This document shows positions 1-6,137 of a stretch of DNA of 9,272 nt, piece by piece; the stretch's first letter is position 1, and the number at the start of each line of letters is the position of its first letter. The notes beneath the pieces were generated by a model. It had not been told where the DNA came from, did no database searches, and was given only the letters and a program-made list of their open reading frames with translations. The position numbers were made by a program, and so were the translations under genes. This DNA comes from CAYPUG01 sp964413905 (GTDB lineage Bacteria; Chloroflexota; Anaerolineae; JAADDB01), in assembly GCA_964413905.1 (NCBI GenBank), contig CAYPUG010000108.1, positions 1 through 9,272 of the forward strand. Direction: 5' to 3'.

Positions 1-306
1 TTCACTTTGGGCCGGGGGACCCCTATTCCCTGGATGCCGCCCCAGAGGTTGGTCATTCAAGGACCGTATAGGTATGTTCGCAATCCCATGGCTTTGGGGA
101 ACATAATGATGTACATGGGCATCGCGTGGGTACTGGGCTCCCCCTCCGCCGTGGTCCTCGTTTTGGTGGGCGGTACGCTGTTACTTCTTTACGATAAATT
201 TGTGGAAGAACAGGAGATGGTGTTACGGTTTGGCGAGGAGTATTTGGAGTACAAGCGCCGGACGCCTTTTATCATCCCGCGTTGGCCGCGACGTAAGAAG
301 GGGTAA
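1..306 (+). CDS. Isoprenylcysteine carboxyl methyltransferase-like membrane protein, 5' end outside window
   Basis: The reading frame is open from the first base, so this is the C-terminal 101 residues of a longer protein; the TTG at 7-9 is probably an internal Leu codon rather than the start. The visible part opens with Gly-Arg-Gly-Thr-Pro-Ile-Pro-Trp and continues with GPYRYVRNPM, the signature of the ICMT/PEMT-like integral membrane methyltransferases, which use S-adenosylmethionine. One hydrophobic hairpin follows (about residues 32-63 of the visible part), then a Glu-rich stretch and FGEEYLEYKRRTPFIIP, the usual C-terminal tail of the family. Substrate is unknown: bacterial members methylate lipids or isoprenoid thiols, or are uncharacterised. 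Family assignment is firm; function is not. The next gene lies 207 bp downstream, so the two are probably not tightly coupled. Confidence 0.85.
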   Translation, partial: FTLGRGTPIPWMPPQRLVIQGPYRYVRNPMALGNIMMYMGIAWVLGSPSAVVLVLVGGTLLLLYDKFVEEQEMVLRFGEEYLEYKRRTPFIIPRWPRRKKG

Positions 307-513
307 GTTTCCAAGCGGATCTCCTCCTGAACCCTGTGCATGGATATTGGCTTAAAAAAACGGCGAGGCCCATTACCCACGATATCTTGGTCACTGAGGT
401 TGGGAGACGTCCCCGTTTACGCAATAGCCGAAACAAAATTTGGCGTGATACCCCATTTAATGGCATCCTTAAGCGCGCGGCGTTGGGCGAGGTAATCCAT
501 TGACGGAGGTCTT

Positions 514-1302
514 ATGAAGCGATTGTCCGACCGGGTGGCCATCGTCACCGGCGGTGGTAGAGGCCTGGGAAGAGCCATCGCGCTTGAGTTGGCTAAAGAG
601 GGTGCCCACGTCGCGATGATGGCCCGCAGTGCCCCTCAAGTCGAGGCTGTGGCCCACGAGGTTGAAGCCCTCGGTGTCCGTGCCCTCCCCGTGACCGGTG
701 ACGTTTCTCAGTGGTCCAGCGCGGAAACCATCGTCCAGAAGGTGATGGACACGTTTGGCCGCGTGGACATTTTGATTAACAATGCGGGTGTGCTGGAGCC
801 GGTAAAGCCCGCGTATCGCGTCGATCCCCTTTCTTGGTCTTATCACCTTGATGTGAACTTAAAAGGTCCCTTTTTCATGTCCCGCGCGGTTTTGCCTCAC
901 ATGGTTGAGCGACGGTCCGGTGTTATCGTGAACATCGGTAGCGGTGCGGCTCACCGGCCTGTCCCCTCTTGGAGCGCGTATTGCACGGCTAAGGCGGGTC
1001 TTTTGCACTTAACGCGCGTTTTGGCTGAGGAACTGAAAGAGGTGAACATCCGGGTGAACATTGTACGGCCGGGACGGGTGGATACAGATATGCAGCGTTT
1101 ACTGCGCTCCATTCCGCCTGAGGATATGGATCCCAAGATTGTGGAAAGTTATCGACGTCAATACGAGGAGGGGCGGCTGTATCCCCCTGACTTTCCTGCC
1201 CGGCTCATTGTGTGGCTGTGCACGGATGAGGCTCAAGATGTGAGCGGTCAGGAAGTGAACATTGATGAGGCGGTGTGGCGTGAACGGGCCGGTTTGACAT
1301 GA
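514..1302 (+). CDS. Short-chain dehydrogenase/reductase (classical SDR)
   Basis: A complete 262-residue NAD(P)-dependent oxidoreductase of the classical SDR family, of usual length (about 250). The Rossmann cofactor motif TGGGRGLG is at residues 12-19, an acidic GDV at 62-64, the structural NNAG at 89-92, and the catalytic tetrad is Asn115, Ser143, Tyr156 and Lys160 (Y-C-T-A-K), followed by the PG loop at 186-187. The C-terminal GQEVNIDEAVW replaces the common 'G..i.vDGG' ending. The ATG at 514 is preceded by GGAGGT at 505-510. The Arg/Ser after the second strand (Ala-Arg-Ser, 37-39) hints at NADP(H), which is inference. The substrate cannot be told from sequence: 3-ketoacyl-ACP reductase-like and sugar or alcohol dehydrogenase roles are all possible. 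It sits 72 bp upstream of icd on the same strand and could be co-transcribed with it. Confidence 0.93.
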   Translation: MKRLSDRVAIVTGGGRGLGRAIALELAKEGAHVAMMARSAPQVEAVAHEVEALGVRALPVTGDVSQWSSAETIVQKVMDTFGRVDILINNAGVLEPVKPAYRVDPLSWSYHLDVNLKGPFFMSRAVLPHMVERRSGVIVNIGSGAAHRPVPSWSAYCTAKAGLLHLTRVLAEELKEVNIRVNIVRPGRVDTDMQRLLRSIPPEDMDPKIVESYRRQYEEGRLYPPDFPARLIVWLCTDEAQDVSGQEVNIDEAVWRERAGLT

Positions 1303-1357
1303 TGCGTTGTCACATAAGGGTAAAGACCCCATTTTGAACTCCACGATTCATAAAAGA

Positions 1358-1365
1358 AAAGGAGG
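1358..1365 (+). promoter_or_regulatory. Ribosome binding site that fixes the icd start at GTG 1375
   Basis: AAAGGAGG directly abuts an in-frame ATG at 1366, leaving no spacer for initiation there. The in-frame GTG at 1375 lies 9 nt after the motif, a normal distance. GTG is therefore the better start, removing three residues from the longest frame. Confidence 0.75.
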
Positions 1366-1374
1366 ATGTATACC

Positions 1375-2616
1375 GTGACGTACTCGAAGATTGTTGTACC
1401 AGAAGGTGGTGAAAAGATTCGCGTTAAAGACGGAAAGCTGGTGGTTCCCGACAATCCCTACGTGTGCTTCATCGAGGGTGATGGAATTGGCGTGGACATC
1501 ACGCCGGCCATGCGCCGTGTGATAGACGCGGCGGTGGAGAAGGCATACGGGGGGAAGCGTCGTCTCGTATGGGTGGAAATCTACGCGGGCGAGAAGGCAT
1601 ATGACTTATATGGGGAGTACATGCCTGAAGAGACCTTCCAGGCCATGCGGGACTTCATTGTGGGCATTAAGGGCCCCTTGACTACGCCGGTGGGAGGCGG
1701 GTTCCGCAGTTTGAACGTCACCTTACGACAGGTGTTAGACCTGTACGCGTGTGTACGGCCGGTGCGTTGGGTGCCGGGTACGCCCAGCCCGGTGAAGCAT
1801 CCGGAGCGCATGGACATGGTGATTTTCCGCGAGAACACGGAGGACGTGTACGCGGGGATTGAATGGCCAGCCGAATCGCCTGAAGCCAAACGTCTGATTG
1901 AATTTATGAATGAGGAGTTGGGCACTCAAATCAGTGAAAAGGCGGCCATCGGTATTAAGCCGGTGACCGAGTTCGGTTCAAAGCGCTTGGTGCGCAAGGC
2001 CATCCAATATGCGATAGACCGCCATCGCAAGAGTGTGACCCTGATGCACAAAGGAAACATTATGAAATTCACGGAAGGCGCGTTCCGTGATTGGGGCTAT
2101 CAGTTGGCCAAGGAAGAGTTTGGTGATGTGACCATCACAGAGTCGGAATTGTGGGAGAAGTACAACGGTGAGGCGCCCGCGGGCAAGATCGTGATCAAGG
2201 ACCGCATTGCGGATAACATGTTCCAGCAGATTCTCACCCGCACGAACGAGTACGATATTATTGCCACGCTAAACTTGAACGGTGACTACATCAGCGATGC
2301 GGCTGCGGCCCAGGTGGGCGGTTTGGGCATGGCTCCGGGGGCGAACATTGGCGATTACATCGCGCTCTTTGAGGCGACCCACGGCACGGCCCCCAAGTAC
2401 GCAGGCCAGGACAAGGTCAATCCGGGCTCTCTGATTCTCTCCGGTAAGATGATGTTGGAGTATTTGGGGTGGGAAGAAGCCGCGGAACTGGTGTGGAAGG
2501 GGATTTCCGGCGCCATCCAGCAGAAGCGCGTCACGTATGACCTCCACCGCCAGATGGAGGGTGCGACGTTGTTGAAGACTTCAGAGTTTGCCGAGGCCAT
2601 TGTGGAAAATATGTGA
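1375..2616 (+). CDS. icd: Isocitrate dehydrogenase, NADP-dependent, E. coli-type homodimer
   Basis: Oxidative decarboxylation of isocitrate to 2-oxoglutarate in the cytosolic TCA cycle, producing NADPH. The 413-residue protein can be aligned by eye with E. coli Icd over its full length. Key elements (numbering from GTG 1375): IEGDGIGVD near the N-terminus; IKGPLTTPVGGG and RSLN with Ser112 at the substrate and phosphorylation site; Tyr159 in VYAGIEW; HKGNIMKFTEGAF; the metal-binding NGDYISD with Asp304 and Asp308; and the cofactor loop HGTAPKYAGQ. Lys341, Tyr342, Tyr388 and Arg392 match the E. coli residues that bind the 2'-phosphate of NADP, so NADP use is well supported. The phosphorylatable Ser is kept, but no AceK kinase/phosphatase gene is visible here. 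sdhC begins 65 bp downstream, giving a TCA cluster. A longer start at ATG 1366 is possible but has unsuitable ribosome binding site spacing. Confidence 0.96.
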   Translation: MTYSKIVVPEGGEKIRVKDGKLVVPDNPYVCFIEGDGIGVDITPAMRRVIDAAVEKAYGGKRRLVWVEIYAGEKAYDLYGEYMPEETFQAMRDFIVGIKGPLTTPVGGGFRSLNVTLRQVLDLYACVRPVRWVPGTPSPVKHPERMDMVIFRENTEDVYAGIEWPAESPEAKRLIEFMNEELGTQISEKAAIGIKPVTEFGSKRLVRKAIQYAIDRHRKSVTLMHKGNIMKFTEGAFRDWGYQLAKEEFGDVTITESELWEKYNGEAPAGKIVIKDRIADNMFQQILTRTNEYDIIATLNLNGDYISDAAAAQVGGLGMAPGANIGDYIALFEATHGTAPKYAGQDKVNPGSLILSGKMMLEYLGWEEAAELVWKGISGAIQQKRVTYDLHRQMEGATLLKTSEFAEAIVENM

Positions 2617-2626
2617 TGAAACCCTG

Positions 2627-2657
2627 AGGAGGGGGCAACTTCTTGTTGCTCCCTCCT
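2627..2657 (+). terminator. 13-bp stem-loop between icd and sdhC, partial terminator or leader structure
   Basis: Arms 2627-2639 and 2645-2657 pair over 13 bp with one G-U wobble and a 5-nt loop (TTCTT). The bases after it (GTTATCC) are not a proper T-tract, so full intrinsic termination is doubtful. It may instead attenuate read-through or protect the upstream mRNA. The right arm contains CCCTCCT, which could also pair with the sdhC ribosome binding site. Confidence 0.6.
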
Positions 2658-2663
2658 GTTATC

Positions 2664-2686
2664 CTCATGAGGAGGTGACGCATGAG
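2664..2686 (+). promoter_or_regulatory. sdhC translation initiation region with the SD in a hairpin loop
   Basis: CTCATG (2664-2669) and CATGAG (2681-2686) form a perfect 6-bp inverted repeat. The 11-nt loop carries AGGAGGT (2670-2676), the sdhC Shine-Dalgarno sequence, and the right arm includes the start codon at 2682. Such a hairpin would present the SD while partly sequestering the AUG. Pairing is seen directly; any role is inference. Confidence 0.4.
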
Positions 2687-3053
2687 TGTCATTGAGTCCG
2701 TGTGGAAGGGTGTGACGTACCGCGGTGGGGTGGGCCATTGGGCATGGTTGCTCCATCGTGTCGCCGGGGTCGGCATTGTCCTCTTCTTGGCCCTGCATAT
2801 TTTGGACATCTTTCTCACCGCGTTTGGACCGGATGTGTTCGAGAAATTGCTCTTTATTTATCACAGCATTTTCTTCAAGCCTTTCATCGTTCTCTTAGTT
2901 TTTGGGGTGACGTACCACGCGCTAAACGGCTTGCGTCTCATTCTCATTGATTTCTGGCCTGGTTTTATGACCGAGCGTCACAAGTCTGCCTGGTATGCGG
3001 CTGTTGTCATCAGCCTCATTGTGACGTTCATCAACATCGTGGTCATGCTCTAA
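2682..3053 (+). CDS. sdhC: Succinate dehydrogenase cytochrome b556 subunit (membrane anchor C)
   Basis: A 123-residue three-helix membrane anchor of complex II that helps bind heme b and the quinone site. Helices are at about 21-45, 63-87 and 102-123. It has the family signatures His25-Arg26 in LLHRVAGV, His39 in LALHILD, and the second-helix YHALNGLR motif with His79, the likely heme ligand, followed by Asp90. The position equivalent to E. coli SdhC Ser27 (four residues before the Arg) is Trp22, so the quinone pocket differs from the ubiquinone enzyme; menaquinone use is a guess. The start at 2682 follows AGGAGGT at a normal distance. It is the first gene of sdhCDAB; sdhD starts 12 bp after its stop, so the two are surely co-transcribed. 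Confidence 0.92.
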   Translation: MSVIESVWKGVTYRGGVGHWAWLLHRVAGVGIVLFLALHILDIFLTAFGPDVFEKLLFIYHSIFFKPFIVLLVFGVTYHALNGLRLILIDFWPGFMTERHKSAWYAAVVISLIVTFINIVVML

Positions 3054-3065
3054 GGGAGGTGTGTG

Positions 3066-3455
3066 ATGAATTTCCCCATGGCATCGAGTGGACGTCCACG
3101 GCCGGGCGCGGGATTTGCCCTTTGGTCGTGGTTCTTTATGCGAGTATCCGGTGTGGTTATGCTTTTTATGGTCTTGTTCCACTTGTTGTGGATGCACTTT
3201 GTCATCGGCTTGGAAAACGTCAGTTACGAGACGATTGCGGGCCGGTGGACGGGAAACATGGGCGCGTTTTGGCGTGTCTATGATTTGGCCTTGTTGTTCT
3301 TCGCCTTCTCTCACGGGATGAACGGCTTGCGCTGGGTGGTGGAGGATTACATCCGCTCCCGTGGTTGGCGTTTAGCGGTCAATTCGTTCCTGTGGGTGCT
3401 GTACATCTTCCTCATGTTCGCCGGCGCGTACATCATCATTTCGTTCCAAGGCTAG
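3066..3455 (+). CDS. sdhD: Succinate dehydrogenase membrane anchor subunit D
   Basis: A 129-residue second anchor subunit with three predicted membrane helices (about 18-45, 70-90 and 105-127). It carries MRVSGV (Arg26, Ser28), His39 and His44 at the end of helix 1, and FSHGMNGLRWVVEDY in helix 2 with His83, the Asn-Gly pair at 86-87 and Asp94-Tyr95. This H..NG.R motif mirrors the one in SdhC, so each anchor can offer its own helix-2 heme ligand, which fits a two-subunit anchor able to hold two b hemes; that count is inference. ATG 3066 is chosen over the adjacent in-frame GTG 3063 because GGGAGG (3054-3059) is 6 nt from the ATG and only 3 nt from the GTG. Confidence 0.9.
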   Translation: MNFPMASSGRPRPGAGFALWSWFFMRVSGVVMLFMVLFHLLWMHFVIGLENVSYETIAGRWTGNMGAFWRVYDLALLFFAFSHGMNGLRWVVEDYIRSRGWRLAVNSFLWVLYIFLMFAGAYIIISFQG

Positions 3456-3461
3456 CGAGGG

Positions 3462-3478
3462 GATTAGATTTTCTAATC
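3462..3478 (+). other. Small perfect hairpin between sdhD and sdhA
   Basis: GATTAGA (3462-3468) and TCTAATC (3472-3478) form a 7-bp stem with a 3-nt loop, 6 nt after the sdhD stop. No T-tract follows, and the sdhA ribosome binding site lies at 3494-3500. It may set relative expression of anchors and catalytic subunits by mRNA processing; this is inference. Confidence 0.45.
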
Positions 3479-3506
3479 TCGGACGCGCACGATAAGGAGG
3501 TTAACC

Positions 3507-5300
3507 GTGAACTACCATAAGTACGAAACCGTCATCGTCGGAGCGGGAGGCGCGGGGCTTATGGCGGCCTTGTACGCATCCCGCGGTTCCAATACGGCTG
3601 TAATCAGCAAACTGTATCCGGTTCGTTCTCATACAGGAGCGGCCCAAGGTGGGATCGGGGCTGCTTTGGGAAATTTGGAAGAAGATCATCCTGAATGGCA
3701 TGCATATGATACTGTCAAGGGTTCTGATTACTTGGCCGATCAGGACGCTGTGGAGCTAATGACATCTATGGCGCCAGATGTAGTTATTGAGTTGGAACAT
3801 ATGGGGTTGCCTTTTGATCGTACCCCCGATGGGAAAATCGCTCAACGGCGTTTCGGTGGTCACACCAATAATATTACCGGGAAACCCGTCCAACGGGCCT
3901 GCCACGCAGCCGACCGCACCGGCCATATGATTATTCAGACGCTTTATCAGCAATGTATTAAGCAGGGCGTGACCTTTTTCGACGAGTTTCAGGTCTTGGA
4001 TTTGCTCATCAACGAGGGCCGGGTCGCAGGCGTGGTGGCTTATGAAATCGCGACAGGTGAACTCCACGTTTTCCACGCGAAGAGCGTGCTCTTCGCGACG
4101 GGGGGCTGGGGTCGCCTGTGGAAGATCACAAGTAATGCAATTTCCTACACCGGTGACGGTCCCGCGATCGTGTTACGTAAGGGTATCCCCCTTCAGGATA
4201 TGGAGTTCTTCCAGTTCCACCCCACGGGCATTTACAAGATGGGCATTCTCATCACCGAGGGCGTGCGCGGTGAAGGTGGAGTGCTCATCAACAACGAGGG
4301 CGAGCGTTTCATGGCCAGGTACGCGCCCACCATCAAGGATTTGGCCTCTCGTGATGTGGTCTCACGCGCAATCTACTTAGAGGTAAAGGCCGGGCGCGGC
4401 ATCAACGGCAAAGATTACGTGTATCTGGATTTCCGCCCCGAGACGGTGAACAAGTACTTCGAATTGGACGGCGTCACCGGCCCGGATGGGAAGCCTAAGC
4501 GGGTTACTGCGGAGTACTTGCTCAAGAAGCTGCCCGACATTATCGACTTCTGCAAGACGTACTTGGGCTTGGATCCAATGAAGGAGCCTATTCCGGTGCA
4601 GCCAACAGCCCATTATGCGATGGGCGGTATTCCTACGAACAAGAAGACAGAAGTTGTTATTGCGCCGGACGGCACAATTCTTCCGGGCCTCTACGCCGCA
4701 GGTGAGACCGCGTGTGTGTCTGTGCACGGAGCGAACCGCTTGGGGACCAACAGCCTGGTGGATCTGGTGGTCTTCGGTAAGATTGCAGGCCTTCAGATGG
4801 CCGAGTTCGCGCGACAGAACGATTGGGTACCTCTGCCCAAGGAAACGTGGGAACCGGTCCAGGCGACCCTCGATCGCATCAAGAACAGCAATGGTACGGA
4901 GAACCCGTACGAATTACGTGAGGAAATGCGTGAGGCCATGAGCGAAGGTGTGGGCGTGTTCCGCACCGAAGAACTCATGCAAAAGACCCTGGATAAGATC
5001 CGGGAATTGAAAGAGCGATACAAGAATATCCGCATTTGGGATAAGGGCCAGACGTTTAACCAGGACTTGTTAGAAGCGTGGGAAGTGGGCAACTTACTCG
5101 ATCTGGCTGAAGTCACGACCATCAGCGCGTTGAACCGTAAGGAAAGCCGAGGAGCCCATTCCCGTGATGACTACCCTAAGCGAGATGACGAGAACTGGCT
5201 CAAGCACACGCTTATTTACCGGGAGGAGGATGGGAAGTACCGCATCGACTACCGGCCGGTGGTCATCACGAAGTGGCAACCCAAGGAGCGTGTGTATTAA
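3507..5300 (+). CDS. sdhA: Succinate dehydrogenase flavoprotein subunit
   Basis: The catalytic FAD subunit of complex II, oxidising succinate to fumarate on the cytoplasmic face; 597 residues, the usual length. It has the dinucleotide-binding GAGGAGL at 12-18, SHTGAAQGG at 41-49 with His42 as the site of covalent FAD attachment, FQFHPTG with His238, EGVRGEGG with Glu251 and Arg254, the catalytic Arg287 in SRDVVSRAI, His369 in QPTAHYAMGG, and HGANRLGTNSL (407-417) with Arg411 for substrate carboxylate binding. The C-terminal RGAHSRDDYP..DDENWLKHT is family-typical. The GTG start at 3507 has AAGGAGG at 3494-3500 with 6-nt spacing. Oddity: codons 31-120 have third-position GC of about 41% (37 of 90 by hand), against 73% for codons 1-30 and 77% for codons 231-290, so part of the gene looks compositionally different. 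Confidence 0.97.
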   Translation: MNYHKYETVIVGAGGAGLMAALYASRGSNTAVISKLYPVRSHTGAAQGGIGAALGNLEEDHPEWHAYDTVKGSDYLADQDAVELMTSMAPDVVIELEHMGLPFDRTPDGKIAQRRFGGHTNNITGKPVQRACHAADRTGHMIIQTLYQQCIKQGVTFFDEFQVLDLLINEGRVAGVVAYEIATGELHVFHAKSVLFATGGWGRLWKITSNAISYTGDGPAIVLRKGIPLQDMEFFQFHPTGIYKMGILITEGVRGEGGVLINNEGERFMARYAPTIKDLASRDVVSRAIYLEVKAGRGINGKDYVYLDFRPETVNKYFELDGVTGPDGKPKRVTAEYLLKKLPDIIDFCKTYLGLDPMKEPIPVQPTAHYAMGGIPTNKKTEVVIAPDGTILPGLYAAGETACVSVHGANRLGTNSLVDLVVFGKIAGLQMAEFARQNDWVPLPKETWEPVQATLDRIKNSNGTENPYELREEMREAMSEGVGVFRTEELMQKTLDKIRELKERYKNIRIWDKGQTFNQDLLEAWEVGNLLDLAEVTTISALNRKESRGAHSRDDYPKRDDENWLKHTLIYREEDGKYRIDYRPVVITKWQPKERVY

Positions 5301-5343
5301 TCTCTCAACGGTGTTGTGTACGTTGGCGGGGCATTCATTTCTG

Positions 5344-5350
5344 AAGGAGG
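5344..5350 (+). promoter_or_regulatory. Ribosome binding site that fixes the sdhB start at ATG 5358
   Basis: AAGGAGG is followed by three in-frame start codons (ATG 5352, GTG 5355, ATG 5358). Only ATG 5358 has standard spacing (7 nt). The open frame extends upstream to a GTG at 5316 without a matching ribosome binding site, so that extension is unlikely to be translated. Confidence 0.75.
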
Positions 5351-5357
5351 CATGGTG

Positions 5358-6077
5358 ATGTCGGACACAACCCTGCAAGTAACCGTCCGTATCCTGCGAT
5401 ATAACCCGGATGTGGACAAAAAGCCACACTGGGAAGAATATACAGTCGAAGCGGAACCCACGGACCGGGTCATTGACGCGTTGCAGCAGATTAAATGGTA
5501 CCAAGATGGAACGTTGGCCGTGCGTCGGTCCTGCTTGCACGGCGTGTGTGGTTCTTGTGCGATGATTATCAACGGCCGCAACGCTCTAGCGTGTAAGACA
5601 TTGATTAAGAACGTAGGAACAAAGATTACGGTGGAACCGTTGCGGGGGTTCCCCGTGGTGAAGGACCTGGTCGTGGACCTGGAAATGTTTTTCGAGAAAT
5701 ACCGCTCCATTATGCCTTACTTGGTGAACAACGACCCGCCACCTCCTCACGAGCGGTACCAATCGCCGGAGGAGCGGGCTCGGTTTGACGATACGACCAA
5801 GTGCATCCTCTGCGCGGCGTGTACCACGTCGTGTCCTTCCTTCTGGGCCAATCCCGAGTACCTGGGCCCTTCCGCGATTGTGCAGGCGCACCGTTTCATC
5901 TTTGATAGTCGCGATCAGGCGTGGCAGGAGCGTTTGCGCATTCTCGCGGACCGGGATGGCGTGTGGCGATGCCGCAGCGTCTTCAACTGCGTGGAAGCAT
6001 GCCCGCGCGAGATTAACATCAAGAAGGCCATTGCGGAAGTCCAACAAGCGATTCTCACGGGCTCTCGTGGGTTCTAA
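5358..6077 (+). CDS. sdhB: Succinate dehydrogenase iron-sulfur subunit
   Basis: A 239-residue electron-transfer subunit carrying three Fe-S clusters between SdhA and the membrane quinone site. The N-terminal plant-ferredoxin-like domain binds [2Fe-2S] through Cys59, Cys64, Cys67 and Cys79 (all four present). The C-terminal domain has CILCAACTTSCP with Cys149, Cys152, Cys155 and Cys159, then RCRSVFNCVEACP with Cys205, Cys211 and Cys215, giving the ligands of the [4Fe-4S] and [3Fe-4S] clusters. Trp163 in SFWANP corresponds to the quinone-site Trp164 of E. coli. The residue after Cys205 is Arg206 where E. coli has His207. The start at 5358 rests on ribosome binding site spacing. It is the last gene of sdhCDAB, 57 bp after sdhA, and ends 15 bp before a strong hairpin. 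Confidence 0.96.
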   Translation: MSDTTLQVTVRILRYNPDVDKKPHWEEYTVEAEPTDRVIDALQQIKWYQDGTLAVRRSCLHGVCGSCAMIINGRNALACKTLIKNVGTKITVEPLRGFPVVKDLVVDLEMFFEKYRSIMPYLVNNDPPPPHERYQSPEERARFDDTTKCILCAACTTSCPSFWANPEYLGPSAIVQAHRFIFDSRDQAWQERLRILADRDGVWRCRSVFNCVEACPREINIKKAIAEVQQAILTGSRGF

Positions 6078-6092
6078 GGAGATGCGGGGTTT

Positions 6093-6133
6093 ACTCGTGT
6101 GTGAAGTAGGCAAAGCCTGCTTCACACACGAGT
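6093..6133. terminator. Long hairpin between convergent sdhB and PHP gene, probable bidirectional terminator
   Basis: Arms 6093-6111 and 6115-6133 pair over 19 bp with one T-G wobble and a 3-nt loop. It lies 15 bp after the sdhB stop and 4 bp beyond the stop of the minus-strand PHP gene, the classic place for a shared terminator. There is no T-run on either strand, so it may work as a 3' stabiliser or need a factor. Confidence 0.75.
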
Positions 6134-6137
6134 GGCG

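Noticed and set aside
307..513. Possible promoter or small gene in the 207-bp space before the SDR
   Set aside because: I see no convincing -35/-10 pair, hairpin or coding frame there beyond the SDR ribosome binding site at 505-510.
469..846. A 125-codon minus-strand open frame opposite the SDR
   Set aside because: It is the antisense shadow of a well-supported SDR with its motifs intact, and has low-complexity composition without a known domain.
1294..1324. A perfect TTGACA overlapping the SDR stop codon as a -35 box for an icd promoter
   Set aside because: No acceptable -10 box at 16-18 nt; the nearest choices (AGGGTA at 17 nt, GGTAAA at 19 nt) match poorly, and the TTGACA is also the last two sense codons of the SDR.
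5316..5357. N-terminal extension of SdhB from GTG 5316
   Set aside because: The extension covers the sdhB ribosome binding site itself and has no SD of its own.
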